Below are positions 11,361 to 22,045 of a stretch of DNA of 64,000 nt, in pieces. Both the position numbers and the translations under genes were made by a program. The stretch lies in assembly GCF_050948175.1 (NCBI RefSeq), contig NW_027490114.1:558001-622000 (forward strand), given 5' to 3'. Below the pieces are notes generated by a model. It ran no database searches, was not told where the DNA came from, and saw only the letters and a program-made list of their open reading frames with translations. The DNA comes from Xylocopa sonorina (lineage: Eukaryota > Arthropoda > Insecta > Hymenoptera > Apidae). The stretch's first letter is position 1. The number at the start of each line of letters is the position of its first letter.

Positions 11361-11590
11361 TGGAAGCGCTATCCCATTATATGAATTTGTAGAACTCACA
11401 TTCCTTTCAAGAGCAGACGCAGATAAGTACAATGCAATGCATATAACATTACAAATAACTTACCTTGAAACGTTGAAATGAGATGGGCTCTCGCGTTGCA
11501 TAAAGCATTAGAACTCTCATGCATTGGCACGCAGACAATATGAAACACCATCACATTGCATGCAACCGTAGAATTCATAGGATTCGTAAG
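11361..11590 (-). repeat. 178-bp satellite, minus-oriented block at the array edge
   Basis: Reverse-orientation units of the window's main satellite. I call + the orientation reading TTCAAAAGAATGTGAATTC. The block is shared with the IR2 right arm (about 59440-59675), so the duplication included the array edge. Orientation flips near 11590. Confidence 0.85.
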
Positions 11591-13400
11591 CATCGAAGAA
11601 ATAGAGTTCTAACGCCTCATGTATCACGACAACACAATTCACTACAACGTTTCAAAGCAAGTAAGTAGTAATGCCCTACGCAATGCAATATTCCCATCTG
11701 CTACTCCTCTTTAGAAGAATTAGATTACGAATATTTCGTGCAATGCAAAGTCGCATCTTATTTCAATGTCGCATGATAAGATGTAATATACAATGCAAAA
11801 TGTTATGTTTATCTCGTCTACTCTTCAGAAGAATGTAAATGCCACACTTCCTTGCTATGGAATAGCGTAGATACCCTATTGATAGATGTCTACGCTTCGA
11901 AGAAATACAGTTCTGATGCATCATAATGCGCGCTATCACGTCTCATTTCTATGTTTCATGATAAGATGTAATATTCAATGCATCGCGCTATGTATATTTC
12001 GCCTACATTTCAACAGAATGTAAATCCTATACATTCTGGCGACGGAACAGCGTTTCTCGATGTCTACATATCGATGCAATAGGGATCTGAATCTTCATAA
12101 AACGCGATATCGCATCTCATTCCTATGTTTCATGACAAAATGAAATATCAATGCAGCGCGTTATGTATAGCACGTCTACACTTCAAAAGAAAGTAAATCC
12201 CACACTTCCGTGATAGGGAATAGCATCTCTAGATGTCTACGTATCCAAGAAATAGAGATCTAATTCTTCCTAGAACGCGATATCGCATCTCATTTCAACG
12301 TCTCATAATAAGATGTAATATCAATGCTACGCGTTATGTATATCTCCTCAGGACTTCAATAGAATGTTAATCCCACACTTCCTTGCAACGGGATAGCGTT
12401 TCTAGATGACTTCGCATCGAAGCAATAGAGATCCAATTCGTCATAGAACGCAAAATCGCGTCACATTGCTTAGCTTCACGATATGATGTAATATCAAGGC
12501 AGCGCAATATGTATATCTCGTCTACACATCAAAAGAATGTAAATGCGACACTAGCTCGCTACGTAATAGTGTTTCTAGGTGTCTACGTACTGAAGCTGTA
12601 CAGTCCCAATTCTTCATAAAACGCGATATCGTATCCCATTTCTATGTTTGTTGTTATGGTACAATACAATGCAACGCGTTATGTATATTTCCTGATAACT
12701 TCAAAAGAATGTAAATCCTACACTTCCTTGCTACGGTATAGCGTTTCTAGATGTCTACGTATCGAAGCAATACAGTTAGTAGATAAGATATTAAATGCAA
12801 CGCGTAAAGGTAAAGTAGAGTACAGTGTCTGCGTGTCAAAGCGTTAGACCTCTACTGCTCCATGCAATGCGATGTAGCATCTCGTAAACATGTATGCATA
12901 TCATTATGCTTGACTGATTCTGTACTTCAAAAGAATACAACAAAAAGGGTCATCACAGTGTCTGCGTGCTAATACAGCGGAATTTTAATTGTCAATGCAA
13001 TGCCATGGCGCATCTAATTATAACGTTTCGAGGTAAGTAATCTGTAACCTTCAATGCATAGCATTATACTTATTTGCTTCGGAACTTCAAAAGAATGTCA
13101 ATCATACAGTTCCATGTAACGGGATGGCGCTTCGCATTGTCTGCGTCTAAAGCAATGGAGTTCTACTGCCCCATGAAGTACGATAACGCATCTTATTCCA
13201 ACGTTTCAGAGTACGTGAGCTGTAATCTTCTATGAATACCGCTATGCTTATCTGCTTTTACAGTTCATAAGAATGTGTATTCTGCAGTTATGTGCTACAG
13301 GAAGGGGCTTCATAGTGGCTATCTTTTAAAGCAACGGAATTCTACTGCTCCATTCAATGCGATGTCGCACCTCATGTTCACGTTTCAAGGTAAATAGATA
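11591..13400 (+). repeat. 178-bp satellite array, plus orientation, mostly subfamily B
   Basis: Tandem monomers of about 174-185 bp. A subfamily-B landmark (GATAAGATGTAATATTCAA and variants) recurs near 11775, 11960, 12134, 12308 and 12483. Subfamily B has ATGTCTACGTATCGAAGCAA where subfamily A has GTGTCTGCGTGTCAAAGCAA. From about 12860 to 13400 the units revert to subfamily A. Short ORFs here are chance frames. Confidence 0.9.
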
Positions 13401-13777
13401 ATATCATAATAATAGAAAAATATAGCATAAAATGCGCCGTCGCATAGCATAGAGCCGTAGAAGTTTAATTATTTCACACGCAGACAGGCGCAATAGAATT
13501 CGCGTTGTTTTGAAGTGTAGAAGCAGTCAAGCATAAGGCCATGCATAGAGGATTACAGCTTACTTTGAAACGTTGAAATGAGAAGCGCTATCGCAATGCA
13601 TGGAGCATTCGATCCATATTGCTTTAACAGGTAGATCATATGAGGCCGCACGCCGTTATAAGGAACTGCAGAATTCACATTCTTTTGAAGTGTAGAAGTA
13701 GATATGCATATGGCTATGCATTAAATATTACAGCTTACTTACGTTCAAGCGATGAAATCAGTTGTGCTGTCGCAGTG
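13401..13777 (-). repeat. 178-bp satellite, minus orientation, up to the BEL insertion
   Basis: About two reverse-oriented subfamily-A monomers. The block ends at CAGTG (13773-13777), immediately beside the BEL/Pao LTR. In satellite orientation this is CACTG, one of two candidate copies of a 5-bp target duplication. Confidence 0.85.
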
Positions 13778-14344
13778 TGTTTGAGTACACGTAACGATGA
13801 GGCTCATTTTCGGTTGAGCTAACGATGGGTTTAAATCTTCGTCACGAACGTATTCGTCACCGTTGCAAAGTACGCCCTAATTCGTGTTACAGTAATAGGG
13901 AAGTAGGTAGATACAATTGGAGTTGACTCGGTATCTCAACGATCAACTATTATATTTAACTTATCATGAATTGACAGAGATTGAGTGCTTTTCATGTTTT
14001 CTGATGTGCCTGAATGTGAACTTCTACTAAGCTCTTAATCGATAAAGTCAGAATGTTTTATTGTAGATTCGTGTGAAGGAGTGATCAAGGGTGCGGACAG
14101 CAAGATATATGGTATATTCAATTTGAAGGATCACTACGAATACTTAATTTTGATATTTATGATGGTGCGACATCCTGTCGCTTTACGAGTTTATTACTGC
14201 TACGTGTCGGGTAGTGTTATTGCAGGATTTGTGAAATGAAGTGTCTGGTAATCAGATGTTTCGTTGAGTGAAGTATGACAAGTGGCTGAATAAGGATGAA
14301 CGGCTTAATTATTATAGCATGAGAAGTATGTCTTTCGCAAGACA
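13778..14344 (-). mobile_element. BEL/Pao LTR (3' LTR of the minus-strand half)
   Basis: Read on the minus strand it begins TGTCTTGCGAAAGACATAC at 14344 and ends CTCAAACA at 13778. It aligns with the plus-strand LTR at 15868-16563 over most of its length, for example GAGCTTAGTAGAA and AGTAATAGGGAAGTAGGTAG words shared in inverse orientation. A purine-rich GGGGGGAGGA tract (14345-14354) lies directly before its start, as expected for a 3' LTR. It is 567 bp against about 696 bp for the other copy, with internal differences, so the pair is old. Confidence 0.75.
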
Positions 14345-14354
14345 TCCTCCCCCC
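14345..14354 (-). promoter_or_regulatory. Polypurine tract of the BEL/Pao element
   Basis: On the minus strand GGGGGGAGGA abuts the TGTC start of the LTR. In LTR retrotransposons this tract primes plus-strand DNA synthesis, so its position marks the LTR as the 3' one. Confidence 0.65.
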
Positions 14355-15640
14355 GTTGAGAGGCTAGTGAGCAACTAAATGAATATGTGATGTAATAAGA
14401 GGTAATAGTGTGTGGATGTGTGATCGTGTGCTTACGTGCTTACTGTTGCTTTGGTCTTCGGATGAGTTGCATCCTTGATGGATTCCGCGAAGTCTTCTCC
14501 CGCTGCCTGAATCGGCAATGGAACAAGTTTTTTGACACTTAGGTCAAACGTGTTCGAAACCGTCCTAACGGTGACTGCGCATTTGATGCTATTAAAACCG
14601 GGATAGGTTTAGATCACTCGTCCTAGTGGCCATTGCATGGACAGCGTGTTTTTTTTCTCTAAGGAGGACGATCGTTCCCTCCGTAATCTGATGATTACAC
14701 ATCGTCCATTTGATGCGGCTAGTGGGCTCGTTTAAATATTCGCGATGCCAACGAGTCCAAAGGCGTTATCGCACCTTTTGGACATGTTGCCAACTAGATG
14801 AACGATTGGATTGCGTGTCTTCTAGTTGTGTGTCCGTAGAATCGTGAGAGCATCGCCAATTAGGAAATGTCTCGGGGTGAGGACTAACAGGTCATTTGGA
14901 TCTGAGGAAACTGGAGTGATTGGGCGGGAATTAAGGATAGCTCCGATTTGTGATATTTCAAACTCCTTTCTCGGTGTGAGAGCTTTCTACTGTCGAACCT
15001 GTCATCGTGACAAACCTGTCGATACGTATGGCCAATCGTCGATGTTCATTCTTGTTTGCATTTCCTATGCGCGACTTGCTACGAATGTTTATAGGGTGTG
15101 TGACGATCTTTTGAGCCAATGTAAAGTGATGGTGGAATCTGTTCAGGGAACCGTGCGATTGCACTCTAGCTGTAGGACCTGGCGAGTCGTGATCATTAAC
15201 AACGTAAACAGTAGTGCTCCGCACAATTCGAGTCGTGGAATCGATTGGCTTTATACGGTTGCTACTTTTGCTTTCGCATGAGGAGTTCTGCCTGTATATG
15301 CCCTTACTTATCGACGGATCGTAGGCAGATACAAAGCCCATAGGCTTCCTTTGCTGGCGTCACAGAATCCATGAATCTCCATGTATTTTGTCTTATTGAT
15401 AACTGAAAGATGTTCGGTGGTAGTTGAGCACAGTACATTATCCCCTCGGTACGAATAGCCGTCGGTAGTGATTCTTCCCAATCCACCATCAGGGTGGAAA
15501 TCTTCATCAGCAGGCTCTTGGTTACGATTAGAACTGGACGAAGGAGGCCTGATGGGTCGTATATTTTCGCGATTTGAGAACTGATCGAGCGTTTGGCGAT
15601 GCACGGTATGGGTGATTCAGTTTTCACTGTATACACATAG
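14355..15640 (-). pseudogene. BEL/Pao pol remnant: RT end/RNase H region and integrase C-terminus
   Basis: Read right to left, 15640-15305 encodes the Pao-type connection after reverse transcriptase (SSQIAKIYDPSGLLRPVL, then FCDASKGSLWALY and related words). 15300-14960 is a shifted, eroded RNase H stretch. A jump then leads to the integrase end at about 14980-14470: HPETFLIGDALT, LPNWQHVQKVRQ, REYLN, GTIVLLREKN, MQWPLGRVI and KLVPLP. The integrase catalytic core is missing, so there is an internal deletion, plus many stops and frameshifts. The 5' end near 15640 joins satellite. It is the 3' half of a BEL element whose gag-protease half is probably 15868-18783. Confidence 0.75.
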
Positions 15641-15867
15641 TAGTGTCTGCGTATCAAGAAAGTAAAGATCTAGTGCTCCATGCAATACGATGTCGCATTT
15701 CATTTTAGCGTTTCAATGTGAGTAAGCTGTAGTCTTCTATGCATAGTGTTATGCTTGTCTTCATCTACACTTCAAACGAATGTGAATTCTACATTTCCAT
15801 GCAATGTGATGGCGCTTCATAATTGTCTGCGTGTCATAACAGTAGAGTTGTAATGTTGCATGCAATG
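15641..15867 (+). repeat. 178-bp satellite between the two BEL halves
   Basis: A little over one plus-oriented monomer. It ends GCATGCAATG, the last five bases (CAATG, 15863-15867) being a candidate 5-bp BEL target duplication. Confidence 0.85.
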
Positions 15868-16563
15868 TGTCTTGCGACATACATACGATTCATGCTATAA
15901 TAGTTAAGCCATTTATCCAGTAGTCATAATTTACTCAACGAAATATCTGGCTTCCAAACACCTAATTGCACAGATACTACAAAATCGCTGTTAAACACAT
16001 AACAGCAAAAAGCTCTTAAAGCAGCAAGATGTCGTCTCATCATAAATTACAAAATTAAGTCTTCGTAGTGAATCTTAAAATTGTATATAGCATATAGTTG
16101 GCCGTTTTACTGCTTTACTGCCTGCTCCTCTCATTGGTCGCAACCGACCTACAATCCTTGGTCCCACTCTTCGCGCCTTCTTGTCATCTGACAGTTTCCA
16201 AAGAAGAAGCAAATTTTCAGATTTTTCACCAATAACGTCTCATCTGATTGCTACACCCATGACTACTCCTCCCCACAAATTCACTTTAAAACAACAATAC
16301 TTCATGGCTGAAGAGCTTAGTAGAAATTCTGATTCGGACACATCAGAGAACATGAAATACACTCAATTTTTATTAATTTATTTTAAGTTAAATATAATTC
16401 TTTGTTAAGGAATCGTATCAATTCCAATTATATCTACCTACTTCCCTATTACTATAACACGTATTAGAGCGCACGTTGCAATGGTGACGAAAAGGTTCGT
16501 GACGAAAATTTACGCCCATCGTTGAGTTATCATCCGAAAATAAGCCTTGTCGTAACGTGTGCA
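15868..16563 (+). mobile_element. BEL/Pao 5' LTR, plus strand
   Basis: Begins TGTCTTGCGACATACATACG and ends near GTAACGTGTGCA. It is homologous in inverse orientation to 13778-14344. After the LTR, TTTTGGTCGTTCGAGCCTG is a plausible primer-binding region, though I could not assign a tRNA. An ORF at 16181-16408 lies within the LTR and is not a separate gene. Confidence 0.75.
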
Positions 16564-16679
16564 TTTTGGTCGTTCGAGCCTGATTCAAAATCCTGTGGAC
16601 CGCGAGTTATTTAAACGAACAGTTAAAATCAGTGATGTGAGTGCCCGAACTACAGTGTCATTCAATTAACATTCAGCGA

Positions 16680-18783
16680 CCGAAGAATCAAGCCAGTGAT
16701 CAAGCCAACGCTCCAGGACAAATTGAGATCCTTAGCAGCAGCAAGTCGGACATCCCAGGGGATCCAGACATCATGGCAGATCTCAACATATCTGACATCT
16801 TCACATCGAAGCAGTAGACCCGTTTATTCGTCAATTCCTTCCTTATCTATATTCCACGATATCAACCCAATCTCTCAAACAAGCTCAGTCCATTTGTCAT
16901 GGAATTATTCTTAGTTCCCTGCGGCGTAAAAGGCGGTACCATATTCGGTCAAATCACTGTCTTCACGCGACTTCTTAACACATGTGAAACATCAAAACAA
17001 CCGAGCATATGTTTACTAAAAACCCACCTATACCCGTTAACTGAAACATGGAAACGATTCGATGTCATCCAATTTGACCTCGAAGAATTAGACGAAGCAG
17101 AAACGTCACATCGCTACAAAATTCAAAACGACTACTTCTCTATCATAACTCGCGCCGAATCTCTAATCGAGAGAAGTGTTCCGAATGTCACGAGGAGAAA
17201 CACGTTCGAATCATCAGCCGCTTCCTCAACCATCCCATATGCCATTAAATTACCATAAATGCAACTTCCAACATTCGACGGAACATACGAAATTTGGGCA
17301 TCATTCTATGTTGTATTCTTATCGATCATCGATCGCAACGAGAACCTAACTCCAGTTCAAAAATTGCAATACCTGCGGTCGACATTAACCGGAATGGCCG
17401 CTGTGTGCATCGGATGCCTTAGCACAACGGACGCAAATTACACCGATGCGATCGGGATATTGAAAGGTAAGTTCGATTGTATAAGACGGACTGCCTCTAA
17501 CCATTGTGATGCAATCTGGAATATCCCAAGTCCACCAAGGGACACTGCAGAAGCAGTAGGCAATGTCGTCGATACCGTCAACTAACTTCTTCGCCACTGA
17601 AAGATTTCGGAGGAAATATCTCACAATGGAACACTTCTGCTTTCCATCATTCGAACAAAGATAAATCCTAATACGATGTTCTAATGGGAACTCATGCTAG
17701 AGGACAACAAAGTGCCACCTTACACGGATCTTCTAGAGATTCTGGAGAAACGGGCCAACTGTGTACCAGAGATGAACCCAAGGGCAAGCTCAACCGCAAG
17801 TTGGGTCGATGGAAGAGCATCGGACACGAAACCAGGTGTTCTTGCCACAAGGACATTCTAATGACGATTACACCGAAAGCGGGACAAACAGAGGAATCAT
17901 AAGAACCCAAAAGTGTCTAATATGCCACGGAGGCCGCAGCATCTGGGCATGTGAAGAGTTTCACGGGCTCTCAGTCCAGGACTGCAAGGCAGCCGTCGAA
18001 AATTCTTCACTATGAATACACTGCTTGCTCAAGAACCAGAAATATAACCTGTGCAACAGCGGCCCCTATCGTGTATGTAACCAGCAATACCACACGATAC
18101 ATCACCAAGCGCAAAGAACCTGGAAACAGACTACTTCTAAACCGCCAATCATCACTCCATCCAAAGAACAGGAACCGATAACGAGCGGAGAATCTTCAAT
18201 GTCCGAATGACTTCAGGACGTTGAGGCGCCGAAGGATGGGGGACATCAAAACGTGTTTGCCGTCGATTCAGTCACGAGCGAATTATTTGTAACCATACAA
18301 ATTCACATTTTAGACAACGATCAACAACTAGTCAACTGTTGAACGTTGATCGACACGTGCGCAATTATAAATTTCATGTCAGAGGCCCTCACGAAGAATC
18401 TCGGCATTCCAAGAAAACGCTGCACCGTACCCATCGGTGTTCTAATCACAATGTACACAATAGCAAGACACTCCATCACGGCAACTATTAAGTCAAGGGT
18501 CAACGATTATGAAGGAGACCTGACCTTTTTTACAGTGGCAGATATCTCATCATCCAATCCTGATCAACCCATTGATCGCTCGGATATTCCGCTCAGGATT
18601 CCGAGAAATCGATAACTAGCCGAAAAAACTTTTTGTTATCCAGCGCCAGCTGACCTGTATCTCGACGCTGGAGTCGCCCTAGCGCTGTTATAGATTTATA
18701 TTTTCAAAGAACAAGGCTCGGATGGGTAATCGGAGGGAGTGCCCTAACCACCCAATCAAACACAGCATCATACCACCACGTTA
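16680..18783 (+). pseudogene. BEL/Pao gag and aspartic protease remnant
   Basis: Gag comes first. 16680-17258 is the N-terminal helical part (FDLEELDEAETSHRYKI near 17080). 17259-17585 is the DUF1759-type core (LPTFDGTYEIWASFY, LQYLRSTLTGMAAVCI). A TAA at 17256-17258 splits these two in-frame pieces. Zinc-binding cysteines follow at about 17910-18110 (KCLICHGGRSIWACEEF, then LCNSGPYRVCNQQYHTIHH). The A17-type protease is at about 18330-18783 (LIDTCAIINFMSEAL, then DLYLDAGVALALL and LGWVIGGSALTT). In BEL the canonical active-site DSG/DTG is often DTC/DSC-like, as seen. Several frameshifts disable it. It ends abruptly in satellite at 18783, so reverse transcriptase is absent here. Confidence 0.8.
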
Positions 18784-18784
18784 C

Positions 18785-19085
18785 TGCGTTAATAGTTACT
18801 ACTATTCACGTTCTTCTGAAGTGTGAAAGCAGACAAGCATAAAGTTATGCATAGAAGGTTAATGAGAGGAAATGGGATGCACCATCGCATTGCATGCAGC
18901 ATTAGAACACTACTGTTTTGATATGCAGACACTGTGAAGCGCCATCTCGTTGCATTGAACAGTAGAACTCTCATTCTTTAGAAATGTAGAAATACATAAG
19001 CATAATGCTATGCATAGAAGATTACAGAATACTTTCTTTGAAACACTGAAATGAGATGCGATATCGCATTTCATGGAGCAGTAGC
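18785..19085 (-). repeat. 178-bp satellite, minus orientation
   Basis: Reverse-oriented subfamily-A monomers between the BEL gag half and a piggyBac end fragment. The next satellite base pattern resumes at about 19485, and the two flanks join cleanly within one monomer. Confidence 0.85.
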
Positions 19086-19484
19086 AGCTATTTACGTTGT
19101 ATTAGAAAAACCACAAGATTGATATGCAAAACTTGCAAAGTTACGTTACACTTGGGGAACTATTTTGCCACCTCTCATCAGATAAAGAAATATTACACGA
19201 ATGCGGAATTTAATTAAATGGAGTTATTTTATAAAAAGCAGTTAAGTTTATAAAGCTGTTATGAATTTTGTTTTATATTTGTACGTTTTAATATTTATCA
19301 CACAAAGGAATAAATATTGTTGTATAATAATGTTGAATTATTTCATGAATTTACGTGAAGTTTTTTTCAAGCGAAGAAATGTTTACAAATAGTGCGGACG
19401 GCAAACTGTTTCTTCAAAAATATTTCCGTTCCATGACGATGTTTCACTACGCAAACATGTGGTTGTGAAAGTGATAAGGAACAT
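19086..19484. mobile_element. Non-autonomous piggyBac fragment related to the 42-kb element
   Basis: About 260 bases (19088-19345) match the reverse complement of 42055-42310, the terminal part of the piggyBac pseudogene there; shared words include GGAATTTAATTAAATGGAG and ACACAAAGGAATAAATATTG. The remaining 140 bases are unassigned. Satellite flanks on both sides belong to one monomer, so it is a discrete insertion of about 400 bp. No transposase coding is present, and I could not see a clean TTAA duplication. Confidence 0.6.
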
Positions 19485-19948
19485 TGAAACTGTGTTGCTT
19501 CGATACGTAGACACTATGGAGTCCCATCCCGATGCTGGGAAATTACAGAATTCACACTCATTTGAAGTCTATAAGAAAATAAGCATAATATGTGTATAGT
19601 AGATTGCAACTTACTTACTTTAAGACGTTGATATGGTTCTCGCCATCGCATTGCATGGGGCATTAGGAATCAGTTACATTGACACGCAGACACTACGAAC
19701 CGCCATCTCGTTGCTTGGAGGTGAAGAATTCACATTCTTATAATGCGTCGAAGCAGATATACATAATGCTATACATATAAATCTATAGCTTACTTACTTT
19801 GAAACGTTGAGTTGAAATGCGCCCTCGCATTGCGTGGAGCATTAGATCTCTATTGCAAAGAGACATAGATATTGTGGAGCGCCATCCGGTTGCAGGGAAC
19901 AGCAAAATTCATATTGTTCTGAACCGTACAAACCGATAAGTGGCGCAT
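19485..19948 (-). repeat. 178-bp satellite, minus orientation
   Basis: About two and a half reverse-oriented monomers, ending where the Helitron fragment begins. This is the left edge of the 10-kb non-satellite island. Confidence 0.85.
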
Positions 19949-19949
19949 A

Positions 19950-21130
19950 TTATTTCAAACATACGTCATTGCATCTTGTGCATATTCGTGCATGTGTCTT
20001 GGGCTGCCTGTAAATGTGGATGGTAAAATTACAATTTTTCCCAGTTTACTAAGATTGCCATCATTTACAACTGCATCACGTAAATGTATGTACTCTTCAG
20101 AACGCAATTTGACTTGATTTAGTCGTATGTAGAGGAGTCTTTCACTTTCTGTTTTTGCATACATGTCAACGATGTATTGATGAAATAATTGTCTATATTT
20201 CAATATATGATTATCAGCATTCTCACGAATCATCGTTCGATATGCATAATAAATCATGGCACTGACCTTCTTGTTAATGTCCACATTAGTCGTAAGATTT
20301 CTCATATTAACATTAAAATGATATCCATGATCTCCTTGCCAAAATAGAATGGGATATTGTAATGCATCATATGAACGATGTATTTCTGATACTTGTTGGA
20401 CGTCACCATTTCTACGATGAAGAATTATATCGCGAGAATTAAATTCTTCACCAACTATGACAATTGCCACTTCATCGATCGTTGGTGCGCTGAATTGTCT
20501 TCGATGTTGACCAATAGGTGTTTTATCTGTCTTTATTATTACTTTGTAATCGTCAGATGGCATTTGTTCAATGGCGATTTTAAATAACTTAATTAATTCA
20601 TTATGTTGTTCAAATAAATTTAGTAATTCAGCGACAATCTTTTGTTTAGTATTCATATTCAGTTGACACCGTCTGTTGATTTGTTCGTCAGTATTTCCCA
20701 TAAAATATATCTGAAGATATTTGTGATCAGCATTTGGCAAGGGTAGTAGTGATCCAGCATGGTGGTAAATTTTCCCCTGTACTTTAAATGTTGGCATATA
20801 ATTTGCGCTAACGATATTCGTTGCTCGGAACGATGTCATTTGGAAGCATGAATTGTACTTGCGTATATTTTTAAAAAAATTTTTTGGTTGACTTGTTTCA
20901 CCTGATACTAAAGTTAATAATGGTTTAGGTGGTGAACGCAAATCTGGTAACTTTATTTTTCCACCTGCACACCACATACCTGGTGTTTCATTTTTAAATT
21001 TTTGAGCACCATAATACGTACACTGTTTATCCGCTTTTCCAGTAATTGCACTTGGATGAAGACAGTAATTATAAAGGGAATTGTAATTGAAACCTCATAA
21101 ATTCAAATCAGTACGTATCATTCGTCTTAT
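19950..21130 (-). pseudogene. Helitron Rep/helicase N-terminal fragment
   Basis: The minus-strand frame 20977-19955 (340 aa) is open and continues upstream without a start codon to about 21075 (CLHPSAITGKADKQCTYYG). It carries the N-terminal Helitron domain: SYDALQYPILFWQGDHGY near residue 205, AYRTMIRENADNHILKYRQL near 250, and ILPSTFTGSPRHMHEYAQD near 318. Sequence stops after DAMTYV, just before the part that in intact Helitrons holds the HUH nickase motif and helicase. So it is a 3'-truncated fragment that cannot nick DNA. The long open frame suggests a relatively young copy. It joins satellite at about 19949, with no visible hairpin-CTRR terminus. Confidence 0.8.
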
Positions 21131-21829
21131 CTGTGTCCTGCGAATGCGATTCCTTTGCAGCCTTGCTTACCTCTGTTCACTCGTTTATAATGATCGAGCA
21201 AGAACAGTGTGATCTCAATCTCTTTCTTGCCTAGTTTTTCTCTGCTCACTTGTTTCTGAAGCTTGTTCTTCTCTTTTCCTTTTTGCTTGATTTGTAAATC
21301 AACCAATGGCACTTCGCTTTGATGGCATAATTGTGGGATTAAATAAAACGTATTTCTAATTATTTTCTTCAGCTAGAAATCAATAACATTTTTATTTATT
21401 CACGTATTAATAATTTATTCTCGTATTAATAATTGCAAAAGTTTTTGACTGCATTTTTGTATTTATTAGAATTTGCTGACGAAAAATTGAACGTCAAACG
21501 CATTAATGTTGTTTTTTGTAATTTAAATTAATTTGTTGAAATCATAAAGGAAACAAATTATGTATTTAAAATATTTAAATTTTAATATAATTTGTAATAT
21601 TCAAACAATAATTGAAAAGATATAAATAAAACGATTCAATATTTTACTTACCTTGTGATTCATACTTTTATTTTTATTACAACTGTTATTATGGGTGTTA
21701 TTTTTTACAGTTTAATTTGACTTAAAAAAGTAAATTCTATGAGTAAATTTCATGTGTAAAAATTTAATTTTTCAATTTATTCATGGTTACACTTTCAACA
21801 AATATTACTAATTAAATGTTATTTTGATA
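21131..21829. other. AT-rich sequence upstream of the Helitron fragment
   Basis: A 61-residue lysine-rich minus-strand frame (21312-21127) could be further Helitron N-terminus, but I cannot confirm it. The rest is very AT-rich with no features. Confidence 0.4.
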
Positions 21830-22045
21830 TTTTTGGGATGTTTGTTCGGGAGTACCTAGAACCCCAAACATGATTTTTAAAAAAATTTTCAGAAACCTTC
21901 CCGGGGATATACCTAATAATTTCCCAAATTTTCACGGCGATTGGATGTATGACTTTTTAATTTATCGAGTACAAACAGACAGAAAGACACATATTTAGTT
22001 ATATATATGTAGATAGATAGATAGATGGATAGATAGATATAGATA
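21830..22045 (+). mobile_element. RTE-like non-LTR 3' tail with TAGA microsatellite
   Basis: CCCAAATTTTCACGGCGATT followed by a GAGTACAAACAGACAGAAAGACAC string is typical of the 3' end of RTE-type retrotransposons, which finish in short tandem repeats. Here (TAGA)n-like repeats at 22009-22045 follow. Coding parts are absent, as in most 5'-truncated copies. The tail abuts the inner end of the IR1 right arm. Confidence 0.45.

Larger units (their letters stand above)
5490..11700 (+). repeat. Left arm of inverted duplication IR2
   Basis: This arm pairs in reverse complement with about 59300-64000. Matched landmarks in order: an AT-rich block at 5520-5757, a minisatellite at 6320-6530, degenerate TTAGG tracts at 7540-7785, a truncated R1-clade retrotransposon at about 7790-10400, an AT microsatellite at 10917-10982, a low-copy block at 11000-11360, and the edge of the satellite array. 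The left arm carries two extra segments: 5757 to about 6310, and the MITE at 6536-7533. By eye the arms are about 80-90% identical. The two arms flank about 48 kb of satellite and transposons. Confidence 0.85.

Noticed and set aside
11361..13777. Numerous 60-90 residue ORFs in satellite blocks
   Set aside because: They are frames of the satellite monomer and recur with each unit; no sign of selection on protein.
14826..15281. 151-residue plus-strand ORF
   Set aside because: It is antisense to the BEL/Pao integrase and RNase H remnant, which explains the sequence on the minus strand.
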